Source: Methylobacterium sp. UNC378MF
GTDB taxonomy: Bacteria > Pseudomonadota > Alphaproteobacteria > Rhizobiales > Beijerinckiaceae
Reading direction: 5' to 3'
NCBI RefSeq assembly: GCF_900103195.1
Contig: NZ_FMWU01000042.1
Coordinates: forward strand, 1-35,541
DNA length: 35,541 nucleotides
Shown here: positions 8,133 to 15,309 of the stretch, in pieces
How positions within the stretch are numbered: position 1 is the first letter of the stretch
Layout of the letters: each line of letters starts with the position of its first letter
Program-made: the position numbers and the translations under genes
The notes under the pieces: generated by a model
The model's input: the letters and a program-made list of their open reading frames with translations, nothing else
Told to the model about the DNA's origin: nothing
Database searches by the model: none

Positions 8133-9803
8133 TTAGGACGCGTTCTTGGTGGCGAAGACCCTTCGGCAGTACGCAGCCAAGCGCTCCGGTCGGTCGGCCG
8201 CGTCGCGATAGGCGATATGCCCATCGGGTCGGACGAGGACGAGCGCCGGCTGGCCTTCCAGGCCGTAGGCGCCGTGTGCCTTTCCGTCGAGGTCCGACAA
8301 CACAGGCACCTCTCCAACCTCGATGGCGGGGCCCGCCAGGACGAGACGGGGTCGCACCCAGCCCCACGGAGCGACGGCCATTATGGCGACGCGCAGCGAA
8401 GCGCCGGCTTCCGGTGACCGCCCGTCGAAGCACAGCAAGGCCCAGCCCGTCGTCACCCCGTCCGGATTGTAGAGGAATGGGAAGAGCGAACTCGTCCGGC
8501 CGCCAAGGGCCACCTCGGCCTCGGGGGCCCGCTCGCCGGCCCTCGGTCCACGTTGGAGGATATGGGTCACCCCCGAGAGGTGGTCCTCGTTGAGCGGGCT
8601 CTTCGGGTAGCTGACCGAGAGCTGCTGCAGGTCGTCCGTGCCCTGGAGCAGGGCGCCGATGCCGGGTACGACCTTGGCGGCTAGGCCGAGGGCCGCATCC
8701 GTGACGGGCCCCCGGTAGACAGTCCGGCGGAATCCCTTCGCCTGTTGCTCGCTGAGCCTGGCGTGCTCGCCGCCACGCTCGGTATCGTAGGATTCGAGAA
8801 CGACGGGGGCCGCCTCCCCGCGCAGCACCGCCGCGAGCCGCCACGCGATCTCGACGGCATCATGCAGGCCGGCATTCATGCCCTGGCCGCCGATGGGCAG
8901 GGACAGGTGCCCGGCATCGCCGGCCAGGAACACCCGGCCGCGAGCGTATCCCGGCGAGACGCCGTACTGGAAGCGGCTGCGGGTCAGCCATTGCGGGTCG
9001 GTCAGCGTCAAGGTCTCGTCGCCCGTGACCTCGCGGGCCACCGCCTGGATCTCGTCGAGCGTCGGATCGCGGTCCGGCACGCCCGCGTCGTCGGCCAGGA
9101 AGAACAGCCGGTGATAACCGCCCCAGACCGGCATCACGCCGCAGAAGCCGCGCTCGTAGTAGAAGAACCAGAGCTGATCGGGCTCCAGCGAACGCCGCCA
9201 GGACAGCTTGGCGTCGACCTGACGGTTCATCCGGCTCTCGAACCGCTCGGGCTCGAAGCCCAGGCCCAGCTGGTCGCGCACCGTGCTCTTCGCGCCGTCG
9301 GCGGCGACGAGGTAGCGGCAGCGCAGGCGCTCCTCGGTTCCTTCCTCGCCGCGTCTCACCGTGACGGTCACGCCGTCGCCGTCCTGGGCGACGGACACGA
9401 CCTTGCCGCCGCGCTGCATCCGGCCGCCACGCCCTTCGTAGGTTTCAATCAGGGTCGTCTCGATGACGTCCTGCCCGCTGTAGAGGACCTGCGGGTGGGG
9501 ACTGGTAACGTCGTCGATCTGGATAGGTGTCGTCGGCGTACCGTTCATGAAGAAGTTCACCAACCGGACCGGGTAGGCGCGCTCCGCGATTATGTCGCGC
9601 AGGCCGACGGCTGCCAGGAGTTCCTGCGGCCGTGCCCAGAGGTTGTTGGCCCGGGAATACGCCCGGACCTCGGTCCGTTCTTCCAGAATCAAGCAATCGA
9701 CCCCGTGGTGGCGCAGGGCGCACCCCGTGGTCAGGCCGACGGGACCGGCGCCCACGACGATGACTTCGGCGTCGAAGGGCTCAGTGGTCGCTTCGAATGG
9801 CAT
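8133..9803 (-). CDS. FAD-dependent monooxygenase (PheA/TfdB/PHBH-fold)
   Basis: A 556-residue flavoprotein hydroxylase of the aromatic/polyketide monooxygenase family, which uses NAD(P)H and O2 to hydroxylate a ring substrate. The FAD-binding dinucleotide motif GAGPVG is at residues 18-23, the second motif YLVAADGAKSTVRDQLG at about 164-180, and the FAD-ribityl motif GDAGH at 295-299, followed by a Gly-rich GGQGMNAG. A C-terminal thioredoxin-like domain occupies about residues 410-556. The ATG at 9803 has GAGGGG upstream. It is the last gene of an operon with a small ABM-fold monooxygenase and a MarR regulator. The operon therefore probably detoxifies or degrades an aromatic compound sensed by MarR. 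The substrate cannot be named. Confidence 0.88.
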   Translation of the reverse strand: MPFEATTEPFDAEVIVVGAGPVGLTTGCALRHHGVDCLILEERTEVRAYSRANNLWARPQELLAAVGLRDIIAERAYPVRLVNFFMNGTPTTPIQIDDVTSPHPQVLYSGQDVIETTLIETYEGRGGRMQRGGKVVSVAQDGDGVTVTVRRGEEGTEERLRCRYLVAADGAKSTVRDQLGLGFEPERFESRMNRQVDAKLSWRRSLEPDQLWFFYYERGFCGVMPVWGGYHRLFFLADDAGVPDRDPTLDEIQAVAREVTGDETLTLTDPQWLTRSRFQYGVSPGYARGRVFLAGDAGHLSLPIGGQGMNAGLHDAVEIAWRLAAVLRGEAAPVVLESYDTERGGEHARLSEQQAKGFRRTVYRGPVTDAALGLAAKVVPGIGALLQGTDDLQQLSVSYPKSPLNEDHLSGVTHILQRGPRAGERAPEAEVALGGRTSSLFPFLYNPDGVTTGWALLCFDGRSPEAGASLRVAIMAVAPWGWVRPRLVLAGPAIEVGEVPVLSDLDGKAHGAYGLEGQPALVLVRPDGHIAYRDAADRPERLAAYCRRVFATKNAS

Positions 9804-9834
9804 GGGGCCCCCTCGGGCTGGAGAACGGATGGGC

Positions 9835-10203
9835 TTACGCCGCGCAGATGCCGGGCACGTTCACCTTCCGGAACAGGTGCGGGCTCACGGTCGCGGTCTC
9901 GGGGTAGTCCGACAGGCGGGCGCGGAACTCCGGATTGGTGAAGGCGGCCCGGAAATCGGTGACGCTGTCCCAGACGGCGTAGTTCAGGAACACCCCGCTG
10001 CCGGCGATGCCGCGATGCAGCTGGGTCGATACGAACCCGGGCTGCCGCTTCATGACCTCCGCGTCGGCCGTCCAGGCGGCTAGCAGCCGGTCGGCATCTT
10101 CGGGCTGGGTGACGAAGGTGTTGATCAGGACAACCGGGCCGCCCTCGTCCTTCAGTTGGTCCGCCAGGGTGACGGTCCGGTCCATCTCGATGAACTTGGG
10201 CAT
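9835..10203 (-). CDS. Small ABM-domain monooxygenase-like protein
   Basis: A 122-residue ferredoxin-fold protein of the antibiotic biosynthesis monooxygenase (ABM) superfamily. Typical features are the first strand PVVLINTFVTQPEDADRLLAAW, the helix AEVMKRQPGFVSTQLHRG, and FLNYAVWDSVTDFRAAF. Such proteins oxidise small aromatic or quinone-like compounds without a cofactor, or bind haem-like ligands. The start at 10203 follows AAGGAG with a six-base gap. The marR stop codon lies one base before it, so the two are translationally coupled. It sits upstream of the FAD monooxygenase by 31 bases, suggesting the two enzymes act in sequence on one substrate. Confidence 0.85.
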   Translation of the reverse strand: MPKFIEMDRTVTLADQLKDEGGPVVLINTFVTQPEDADRLLAAWTADAEVMKRQPGFVSTQLHRGIAGSGVFLNYAVWDSVTDFRAAFTNPEFRARLSDYPETATVSPHLFRKVNVPGICAA

Positions 10204-10204
10204 G

Positions 10205-10723
10205 TCAGGCTCCTTGTGTCTGGGGTTGAGTGTCGATGGCCGCCGCCGGATCGGACCCCTCGATCCGCCGCTGCATCTCGCGCAGCAGGGTGCCGGCGGC
10301 CTCGAACGCCTCGGCCGAGAGACCGGACGTGAGGGCATCGGCCCAGCGCTCCTGCCGTGCGATGGCCGCGCGATATGCGGCGTTCCCCCGCTCCGTCGCC
10401 ACAACCAGCATCGCCCTGCGGTGATGCGGATTGGGTTCGAGGCGGACGAAGCCGTCGGCCCGCATGTCGTCGACCAGGCGCTGAACGGCCTGCCGGGTCA
10501 GGCCCATGTTGCGGGCGATATGGGCGACCGGCAGCGGCACGGGCGAGAGCGCGATGGCGCCCAGCACCTGCCACCGGGCGCTCGTGAGGCCGAGGTCGCC
10601 GACCAACGCATCACCGGCTGCGAGCAGGTCGCCGTTCATGCGGAAGACCTCGATGACGAGGCCCGTCCAGGCCCGCCGGAGGCGCTCTTGGTCGCGCGCA
10701 TTGCCTTCTGTCTTCGTGCCCAT
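10205..10723 (-). CDS. MarR-family regulator of the monooxygenase operon
   Basis: A 172-residue winged-helix repressor and first gene of the operon. The core is GLTSARWQVLGAIALSP, then the recognition helix region VAHIARNMGLTRQAVQRLVDDM, then the wing GFVRLEPNPHHRRAMLVV. I place the start at ATG 10723. A longer open frame reaching 10984 runs through the operator palindrome and the insertion-sequence side, so it is not credible. An ATG at 10750 is possible but abuts the palindrome. The palindrome at 10751-10786 makes autorepression likely, with release when the aromatic ligand binds. The ribosome binding site before 10723 is weak. Confidence 0.87.
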   Translation of the reverse strand: MGTKTEGNARDQERLRRAWTGLVIEVFRMNGDLLAAGDALVGDLGLTSARWQVLGAIALSPVPLPVAHIARNMGLTRQAVQRLVDDMRADGFVRLEPNPHHRRAMLVVATERGNAAYRAAIARQERWADALTSGLSAEAFEAAGTLLREMQRRIEGSDPAAAIDTQPQTQGA

Positions 10724-10750
10724 GGCCACCGATATGGAGCGTTGGAACAT

Positions 10751-10786
10751 AACGTCAATATGACAATCCATTGTCATATTGACGTT
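10751..10786. promoter_or_regulatory. 36-bp perfect palindrome, probable MarR operator
   Basis: Two 17-base arms (AACGTCAATATGACAAT and its exact complement) flank two central bases. The site is AT-rich against a GC-rich background and ends 28 bases upstream of the marR start codon. MarR dimers bind such palindromes over their own promoters, so this is the likely operator. It contains internal ATATGACA/TGTCATAT half-sites. Confidence 0.85.
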
Positions 10787-10851
10787 GACCTGACCGGCCG
10801 GCTTTGGACCGGACTGATTGAGAGGATCAGCCAGGACCAGAGGAGTCGGAC

Positions 10852-11349
10852 ATGCGGCGAGGTCAGAAGACGAGCGCCGAGCCGGTCGTGCTGAAGCTGC
10901 GCCAGATCGAGGTGCAGACGGCCCAGGGCAAAAGCTTAGCACTGGCGTGCAAGGAGGCGGAGACCTCCGAGCAGAGTGTCTCACGCTGGCGCAAGGAGTA
11001 CGGCGGCCTGCAGGTCGATCAGGCGCGGAAGATGAAGGAGCTTGAGCGCGAGAACGCTCGATTGCGGCGGCTCGTGGCCGATCTTTCCTTGGCGGGTCAG
11101 GTGCCGGCCGATGAGGATGCGCTGATCCGCGCCGTCATCCCCGTGGCATCCGAGTACGGGCGCTACGGCTACCGCCGCGTCACCGCGCGGCTGCAGGCCG
11201 ACGGCTGGCAGGTGGGCAAGGACCGGGTTCAGCGCATCTGGCGTCGCGAGGGGGGCGCCGCCTCAGAACAAGCGCGATGTCGTCATGATGTCAGCGTGAA
11301 ATCGGGAGGTACGACGGGTAACGAAGTCCTAAATGCATCCGCCTTCTAA
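10852..11349 (+). pseudogene. IS3-family transposase remnant (orfA joined to orfB, truncated)
   Basis: The first 80 residues are an IS3-type OrfA: a helix-turn-helix region ending in SRWRKEYGGL, then the leucine-zipper block MKELERENARLRRLVADLSL. The frame then jumps directly into the N-terminal part of OrfB (ADEDALIRAV, then ASEYGRYGYRRVTARLQADG, then GKDRVQRIWRREG). The end of OrfA, the frameshift region and the first part of OrfB are missing. After the RREG block the frame is wrong and the DDE catalytic domain is absent. The element therefore cannot transpose. It was inserted just beyond the MarR palindrome and may have removed a divergent gene. Terminal inverted repeats could not be defined. 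Confidence 0.8.
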
Positions 11350-11386
11350 GCTGAATACGAGGGCTCGATTCCCTTCACCCGCTCCA
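11341..11386 (+). other. 3' half of a tRNA-Gly(UCC)-like gene, probable attachment-site scar
   Basis: These 46 bases align without gaps to the 3' half of tRNA-Gly(UCC): anticodon-loop side CTTCTAAGCTG, a T arm with GAGGG pairing to CCCTT, and the acceptor strand CACCCGC followed by TCCA. The 5' half is absent. Two positions differ from a normal gene: the anticodon reads TCT instead of TCC, and the T loop starts C instead of T. Duplicated tRNA 3' ends starting at the anticodon loop are the usual footprint of tyrosine-integrase elements. Confidence 0.7.
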
Positions 11387-11436
11387 GTCCTGCCCACCGC
11401 GCCGGGCGGCCGCGAGCCTCTCCGCTCTCTGTCCTG

Positions 11437-12189
11437 TCAGGCGATGCCCGTGAAGAAGGTGGCGTAGCCGTCCTCGTGCACCCGGGCGAGATAGGCCCGG
11501 TACGGGGCGTAGCCCGGCTCCTCCGGCCCGATCCGCCCGTACCCGTGCGCGCCGGCCTGCTCGGGCAGCAGCGCCAGGGGCGCCGCGGCCGGGGTCAGCT
11601 GGGTGCCGCGCCCCGCGTGGAGGGTGGTCAGGACCCCGTACATCTCGCCCTGGATGTTCGGGCGGCACAGCACCGCGAGGCGGTGCTGTCCGTGCCAGTT
11701 GGTCACCAGATAGATCATGCCCGACTGGCTCGGCACGGCGACGCTGCCGGATTGCGCGAAGGGGGCGTCGAGCCGCTCGGCCTCGCGGAACACGAGGCGG
11801 GCCGCGTCCGGATCCCAGGCGATCTCGGTGCGGTAGGCGAAGATCGCACCCGCCGACCCGAAGGAAGGCCGAAGGGTGAGATAGCGCCCCTCGATCCAGG
11901 CCACGCTCTCCCGCGAGTAGGAGCCGAGCTCGTCGGGCGCGTGGCGGGCCGTCTCCGGAGCCGGTCGCCCCGTCTCCTGGCGGAGGGACTGGCCCAGGGC
12001 CTCCTCCAGCCGGATCGTCGTAGCCAGGGTGAAAGGCCGGCGGCCGGCCAGCGCCTTCTCCAGGGTCGAGATGCTGATCCGGGCCTCTTCGGCCAGCGTC
12101 TGCCGGGAGATGCGCCGGCGGGCCAGCGCCTCGCGCACGGTCTGGGCAATGGCGCGGCTCTGCGCCTCGGACAGTTCGATCTCGCTCAC
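11437..12189 (-). CDS. XRE-type helix-turn-helix regulator beside the sortase genes
   Basis: About 250 residues. The N-terminal region holds a lambda-repressor-like helix-turn-helix (IAQTVREALARRRISRQTLA followed by EEARISISTLEKALAGRRPF). The rest is a ligand- or signal-sensing domain of unknown type (SVAWIEGRYLTLRPSFG, FAYRTEIAWDPDA, MIYLVTNWHGQHRLAVLCRP). No membrane segment is seen. I take GTG 12189 as the start because three 10-base repeats lie just upstream at 12211-12240; the longer TTG-initiated frame would run through them. The ribosome binding site is weak, so GTG 12219 remains possible. The gene follows the sortase gene on the same strand by 92 bases and may control both itself and the sortase operon. 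Confidence 0.78.
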   Translation of the reverse strand: MSEIELSEAQSRAIAQTVREALARRRISRQTLAEEARISISTLEKALAGRRPFTLATTIRLEEALGQSLRQETGRPAPETARHAPDELGSYSRESVAWIEGRYLTLRPSFGSAGAIFAYRTEIAWDPDAARLVFREAERLDAPFAQSGSVAVPSQSGMIYLVTNWHGQHRLAVLCRPNIQGEMYGVLTTLHAGRGTQLTPAAAPLALLPEQAGAHGYGRIGPEEPGYAPYRAYLARVHEDGYATFFTGIA

Positions 12190-12210
12190 AGGCACGGCTC
12201 GCACGGGCTT

Positions 12211-12240
12211 GACCCGCACAGATCCGCACGAATCCGCACA
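12211..12240. promoter_or_regulatory. Three 10-bp iterons upstream of the XRE regulator
   Basis: Three abutting 10-base units read GACCCGCACA, GATCCGCACG and AATCCGCACA on the plus strand, one per DNA helical turn. They end 22 bases upstream of the regulator's GTG start. A 14-base core (12214-12227) recurs exactly, on the opposite strand, at 15186-15199. This is a probable binding site for the XRE protein. Confidence 0.5.
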
Positions 12241-12281
12241 TTTGCGCAAGCGCGGCCAAGCTGGCCGTCCACGCCGACCGG

Positions 12282-12872
12282 TCAGGAACGCCCCGCCTCC
12301 GAGGCCAGCTCGGTCTCGACGATCAGCCGGAGCGGGCCGGCCTGCAGCGCCTCCAGGGGCCAGCAGGTGACGAGGTCGAGGTGCCGGCCGGGGGCCTGGG
12401 GGTCGAGGCCCGAGGCGTCCCAGCGCGCCACCCGCGTGCCGGTGACGCGAAAGCGCAGGGTCCGGCCGTCGCGGCCCGTCACGGTGACGGGATCGCCGGG
12501 CCTAAGCTGCCCCAGAACCGCGAATTGCGTGTCGCGGTGGGCGGCGATGACGGCGGTTCCGGGCGCGCCGGCCTCCGGGGTGCCGTCCAGATGGCCGGGG
12601 CCGAAGGCCAGGGCCTGACCGCTCCCGCCCCGCAGCACCACGAAACTGCGGCCGGCGACCGTGAGGCGGGCGACCGGCTCGGTGTCGGCCCAGGGCCAGG
12701 GCCGGGCCGGCCGGCCCTCGGCCAGGGTGCGGGCGAAGGCGCGCTCCAGCAGCACCTGCGCCAGGGCGGCCTTGGCGGGGATCCAGGCGGCCTGTGCCGC
12801 CATCCCGATCCCCGCGAGGGTGAGGAGGGCGGCCAGCGCCCTCCCCAGCCCGGTCGCCGGACGGCGGCTCAT
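12282..12872 (-). CDS. Class GN (marine-proteobacterial-type) sortase
   Basis: A 196-residue membrane-anchored transpeptidase of the Gram-negative sortase class. An N-terminal hydrophobic segment (about residues 10-30) is followed by the sortase beta-barrel. The catalytic triad is present: His112 in AAHRDTQF, Cys170 in LVTCWPL, Arg182 in GPLRLIV. Sortases cleave a C-terminal LPxTG-like motif and transfer the substrate to an acceptor. Here the only visible substrate is the upstream gene product, which ends in an LPQTG sorting signal. The two genes overlap by four bases (ATGA), so they are translated together. All catalytic residues are intact. The natural acceptor in Gram-negative cells is not established. 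Confidence 0.9.
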   Translation of the reverse strand: MSRRPATGLGRALAALLTLAGIGMAAQAAWIPAKAALAQVLLERAFARTLAEGRPARPWPWADTEPVARLTVAGRSFVVLRGGSGQALAFGPGHLDGTPEAGAPGTAVIAAHRDTQFAVLGQLRPGDPVTVTGRDGRTLRFRVTGTRVARWDASGLDPQAPGRHLDLVTCWPLEALQAGPLRLIVETELASEAGRS

Positions 12873-15058
12873 CGCGTGGCCCCGGTCCGCCGGTCGCCGA
12901 TCGTCAGGCCGGTGCCCAGCAGGAGACCCAGCAGGGCGAGGATCAGGCCCAGGCCGAGCTGCGCCCGGATCCCGGCCCCGGTCTGCGGCAGGTCGATGGC
13001 CGCGCCGTCGGCGCGGATCGGCACGATCCGGGCCGCCCCGTCGTCGGCGGGCGCGGCGCCGGGCCGGTCCGTCCCGAACACCTTGGCGAAGTCCCAGCCC
13101 GCCGGCAGGTTCAGCGGCAGGTCGGCGGCGACGAGGGGCGTGCCCGGCGCGCGGCGCGGGGTCGCGTCGATGGCCACGAGGCTGGTCAGCCGCGTCGTCA
13201 GGCCGTGCTCCAGGGCCAGCGCCAGGATGGCGGCGTCGGCCGCGTCCGCGCCGAGGCGCCCGGTGATGCGCGCCGTCTCGGTTTCGCCGATCCGGGAGCG
13301 CGCCCAGACCTTGGAGATGCCGGCGCCGGCGCGCGCCCCGGCGAGGGGGAGCGTCCGGGTCCAGGTCCGGCCGCCCAGCCGGCCCGAGACGGTCACGGTC
13401 CCGTGGACCGTCTCATGGTCCGCCCCCGGCAGCTGCGCGGCGAAGACCAGCGGCTCGCCGCGGTAGAGGTCGGGCAGCGCGCCCGGCGTGACCGCGACGC
13501 CCGGGACCGAGAAGGTCGCGGTCAGGTCGGTGACGGTGGGGGATTCCAGCTTCTCGTAGAGCGCGCGGGTCCGCTCGCCGACCTGCGCGAGGTCGCGGAT
13601 CTCCGTGAAGCTGCCGCGGCCGATCTCGGCGGCGTGGCGCATCAGGTGGCCGTTCGGCGCCGAGCCGATGCCGACCATGAACAGGCGCGAGCGCCCGAGA
13701 TCGGCGTGGATCGCCGCGAAGATCCGCTCCTCGTCGCCGACGGCGCCGTCGGTGAGGAACACGACCTGGCGCACGCGCCCGTCCTCCGGATGGGGATCGG
13801 CGAGCGCCGCCTTGAGCGGCGCCAGCATCTCGGTGCCGCCGCGGGCCTCCAGGGCGGTCACGAAGGCTTCCGCCTCCGCCAGGGCTGCCGGCGTCGCCGG
13901 GACCGGCTCGGGATGCAGCGCGTCCCAGGTGTCGTCGAAGCGGATGACGTTGAAGCGGTCCCGCGGGGTCAGGCGACCGAGGCCCGCGAGCAGCCCGGCC
14001 TTGGCCTGCCGCATCGAGGCGCCCGACATTGAGCCGGAATTGTCGATGACGAAGGTGACGTCGCGCGCCGGCCGGGCGGCCGCGTCGGCCTCGATCGCCG
14101 GCGGGTTCACGGTGGCCAGCAGGTAGGTCCGGCCCGCCACGCTCTCGCGGAACAGGCCGAGGCCGGGCACCCGGCTCGGGACCGGCGCCCAGGTCAGTTC
14201 GAGGTCGCGATCGGCGGGGACAACGCCCTCGGCGAGCGTGACGGTGCGCACCTCCGGGCCGGTCTCGGTCACGCGGATCGCGTGGGTGGCGCTCTGAACG
14301 GCGCCGACGGCGAAGCCCGCCTGGAGTCGCACGGTGACGGCGACCGGGTTGGTCGGCGGCGACAGGGCGGGGTCGAGCACCGGCGGGCTGATCCGGGCGC
14401 GATCCGGAACCGGGTCGCGGGCTGCCCCGGCCGCGCCGTCGAGGGAGACCGCGTCCACGGAGGCAGGGGCGGGATTGTAGCGGGGCGCGACCACCAGGGG
14501 CAGGCGCAGCGTCCGCGTCTCGCCGGAGACGGGGATCGTCTGCTGATAGGTGATCTGGACCAGCACCGTCTCGCCGGGGCCGATATTGGCGACCGCGTTG
14601 GTGAAGACGTTGGGCCGCTCCTGCGTGGTGAGTGCCGCCGACTGCCCGGCCGCCTTCGCGGCCTCGTAGGCGCGCTTGGCCGCCGCCCGCTCGCGGATGT
14701 CGGCGACGATCACGCGGGCGCCGACGACGAGCTTCATCCCGTCGACGGCCGCGTCCTCCGGAAGCGGGTACACGTAGGTGCCCTCGACCCAGTCCGCCGT
14801 GACGTTGCGGAAGGCCTGAGTGACGGTGGCCCGGGCGGTCGGGCCGCTGACGTCGACGCTGATGTCGGTCGCGAGCTGGACGGCCTCGACCGGCGCGGTG
14901 CCGGCCGGCCCGCGCAGCGTGAGGCCGCCCCGCGCCGGGCCCGGCGCCGCGTGGGCCGAGGCGAGCATGACGAGGAGCGCCAGCAGCGCGAGGAAGAGCG
15001 GTGACAGCGCGGCGTTGCTGGGGGGCTCGATCGCGGATCGTGGAGCGAAGAACGGCAT
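12869..15058 (-). CDS. VIT/von Willebrand A protein, LPQTG sortase target
   Basis: A 729-residue exported protein matching the marine proteobacterial sortase target family. A signal peptide covers about residues 15-38 (hydrophobic LFLALLALLVML, then AHA before the cleavage). The VIT domain lies at about residues 55-185. The vWA domain starts near 332 with the metal-binding motif DNSGSMSG at 339-346. The C-terminus is a complete sorting signal: LPQTG at 690-694, a hydrophobic helix, then a basic tail (DRR). The ATG at 15058 has AGGAGG eight bases upstream. It is the first gene of the operon with the sortase. VIT/vWA proteins resemble inter-alpha-trypsin inhibitor heavy chains and probably bind other proteins at the cell surface; the partner is unknown. 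Confidence 0.9.
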   Translation of the reverse strand: MPFFAPRSAIEPPSNAALSPLFLALLALLVMLASAHAAPGPARGGLTLRGPAGTAPVEAVQLATDISVDVSGPTARATVTQAFRNVTADWVEGTYVYPLPEDAAVDGMKLVVGARVIVADIRERAAAKRAYEAAKAAGQSAALTTQERPNVFTNAVANIGPGETVLVQITYQQTIPVSGETRTLRLPLVVAPRYNPAPASVDAVSLDGAAGAARDPVPDRARISPPVLDPALSPPTNPVAVTVRLQAGFAVGAVQSATHAIRVTETGPEVRTVTLAEGVVPADRDLELTWAPVPSRVPGLGLFRESVAGRTYLLATVNPPAIEADAAARPARDVTFVIDNSGSMSGASMRQAKAGLLAGLGRLTPRDRFNVIRFDDTWDALHPEPVPATPAALAEAEAFVTALEARGGTEMLAPLKAALADPHPEDGRVRQVVFLTDGAVGDEERIFAAIHADLGRSRLFMVGIGSAPNGHLMRHAAEIGRGSFTEIRDLAQVGERTRALYEKLESPTVTDLTATFSVPGVAVTPGALPDLYRGEPLVFAAQLPGADHETVHGTVTVSGRLGGRTWTRTLPLAGARAGAGISKVWARSRIGETETARITGRLGADAADAAILALALEHGLTTRLTSLVAIDATPRRAPGTPLVAADLPLNLPAGWDFAKVFGTDRPGAAPADDGAARIVPIRADGAAIDLPQTGAGIRAQLGLGLILALLGLLLGTGLTIGDRRTGATR

Positions 15059-15183
15059 CGGGAAATCCTCCTGCGCCGGCGGATCGGGGCCGGCTCGCCG
15101 CTGAAGCTCCCGCGACCGCCGCTGCGCCGCCACGAGAAGCTTCGCCCTTTCTCAGGCCCGAGCCGCACCCGCCGGTCGGACCC

Positions 15184-15223
15184 GGGCGGATCTGTGCGGA
15201 GCCGGTGCGGAGCTGTGCGCCCC
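15184..15223. promoter_or_regulatory. Iterons in the sortase-target/nrtR intergenic region
   Basis: About four copies of a TGTGCGGA-type unit occur every 10-11 bases: GGGCGGATC, TGTGCGGAGC, GGTGCGGAGC, and a partial TGTGCG. The core GCGGATCTGTGCGG is identical to one upstream of the XRE gene (12214-12227, other strand). The site lies 126 bases upstream of the vWA gene and 87 bases upstream of the nrtR-like gene, so it could serve either divergent promoter. Confidence 0.5.
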
Positions 15224-15280
15224 GCGGCGCTTCCTGACGGCTCCGCTCCCGGCTTGACATATGCGCAATCTGCGTCTTAG

Positions 15281-15301
15281 TTATACTCAATGTGAGTAGA
15301 A
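15281..15301. promoter_or_regulatory. Probable NrtR-type operator with upstream -35-like box
   Basis: An inverted repeat TTATACTCA / TGAGTAGAA with a three-base centre (eight of nine positions paired) lies nine bases before the chosen start codon. A TTGACA box is at 15254-15259, and TTAGTT or TAGTTA lies 17-18 bases further on as a possible -10. The operator would cover the transcription start, fitting autorepression by the adjacent NrtR-like protein. An alternative GTG start at 15292 falls inside the repeat. Confidence 0.55.
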
Positions 15302-15309
15302 ATCGACCG

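Noticed and set aside
8745..9941. 398-codon plus-strand open frame
   Set aside because: Antisense to the FAD monooxygenase; it is a by-product of high third-position GC.
10724..10984. N-terminal extension of MarR to a 259-residue protein
   Set aside because: The extension is encoded by the palindrome and insertion-sequence DNA, has no family similarity and would place the operator inside the gene.
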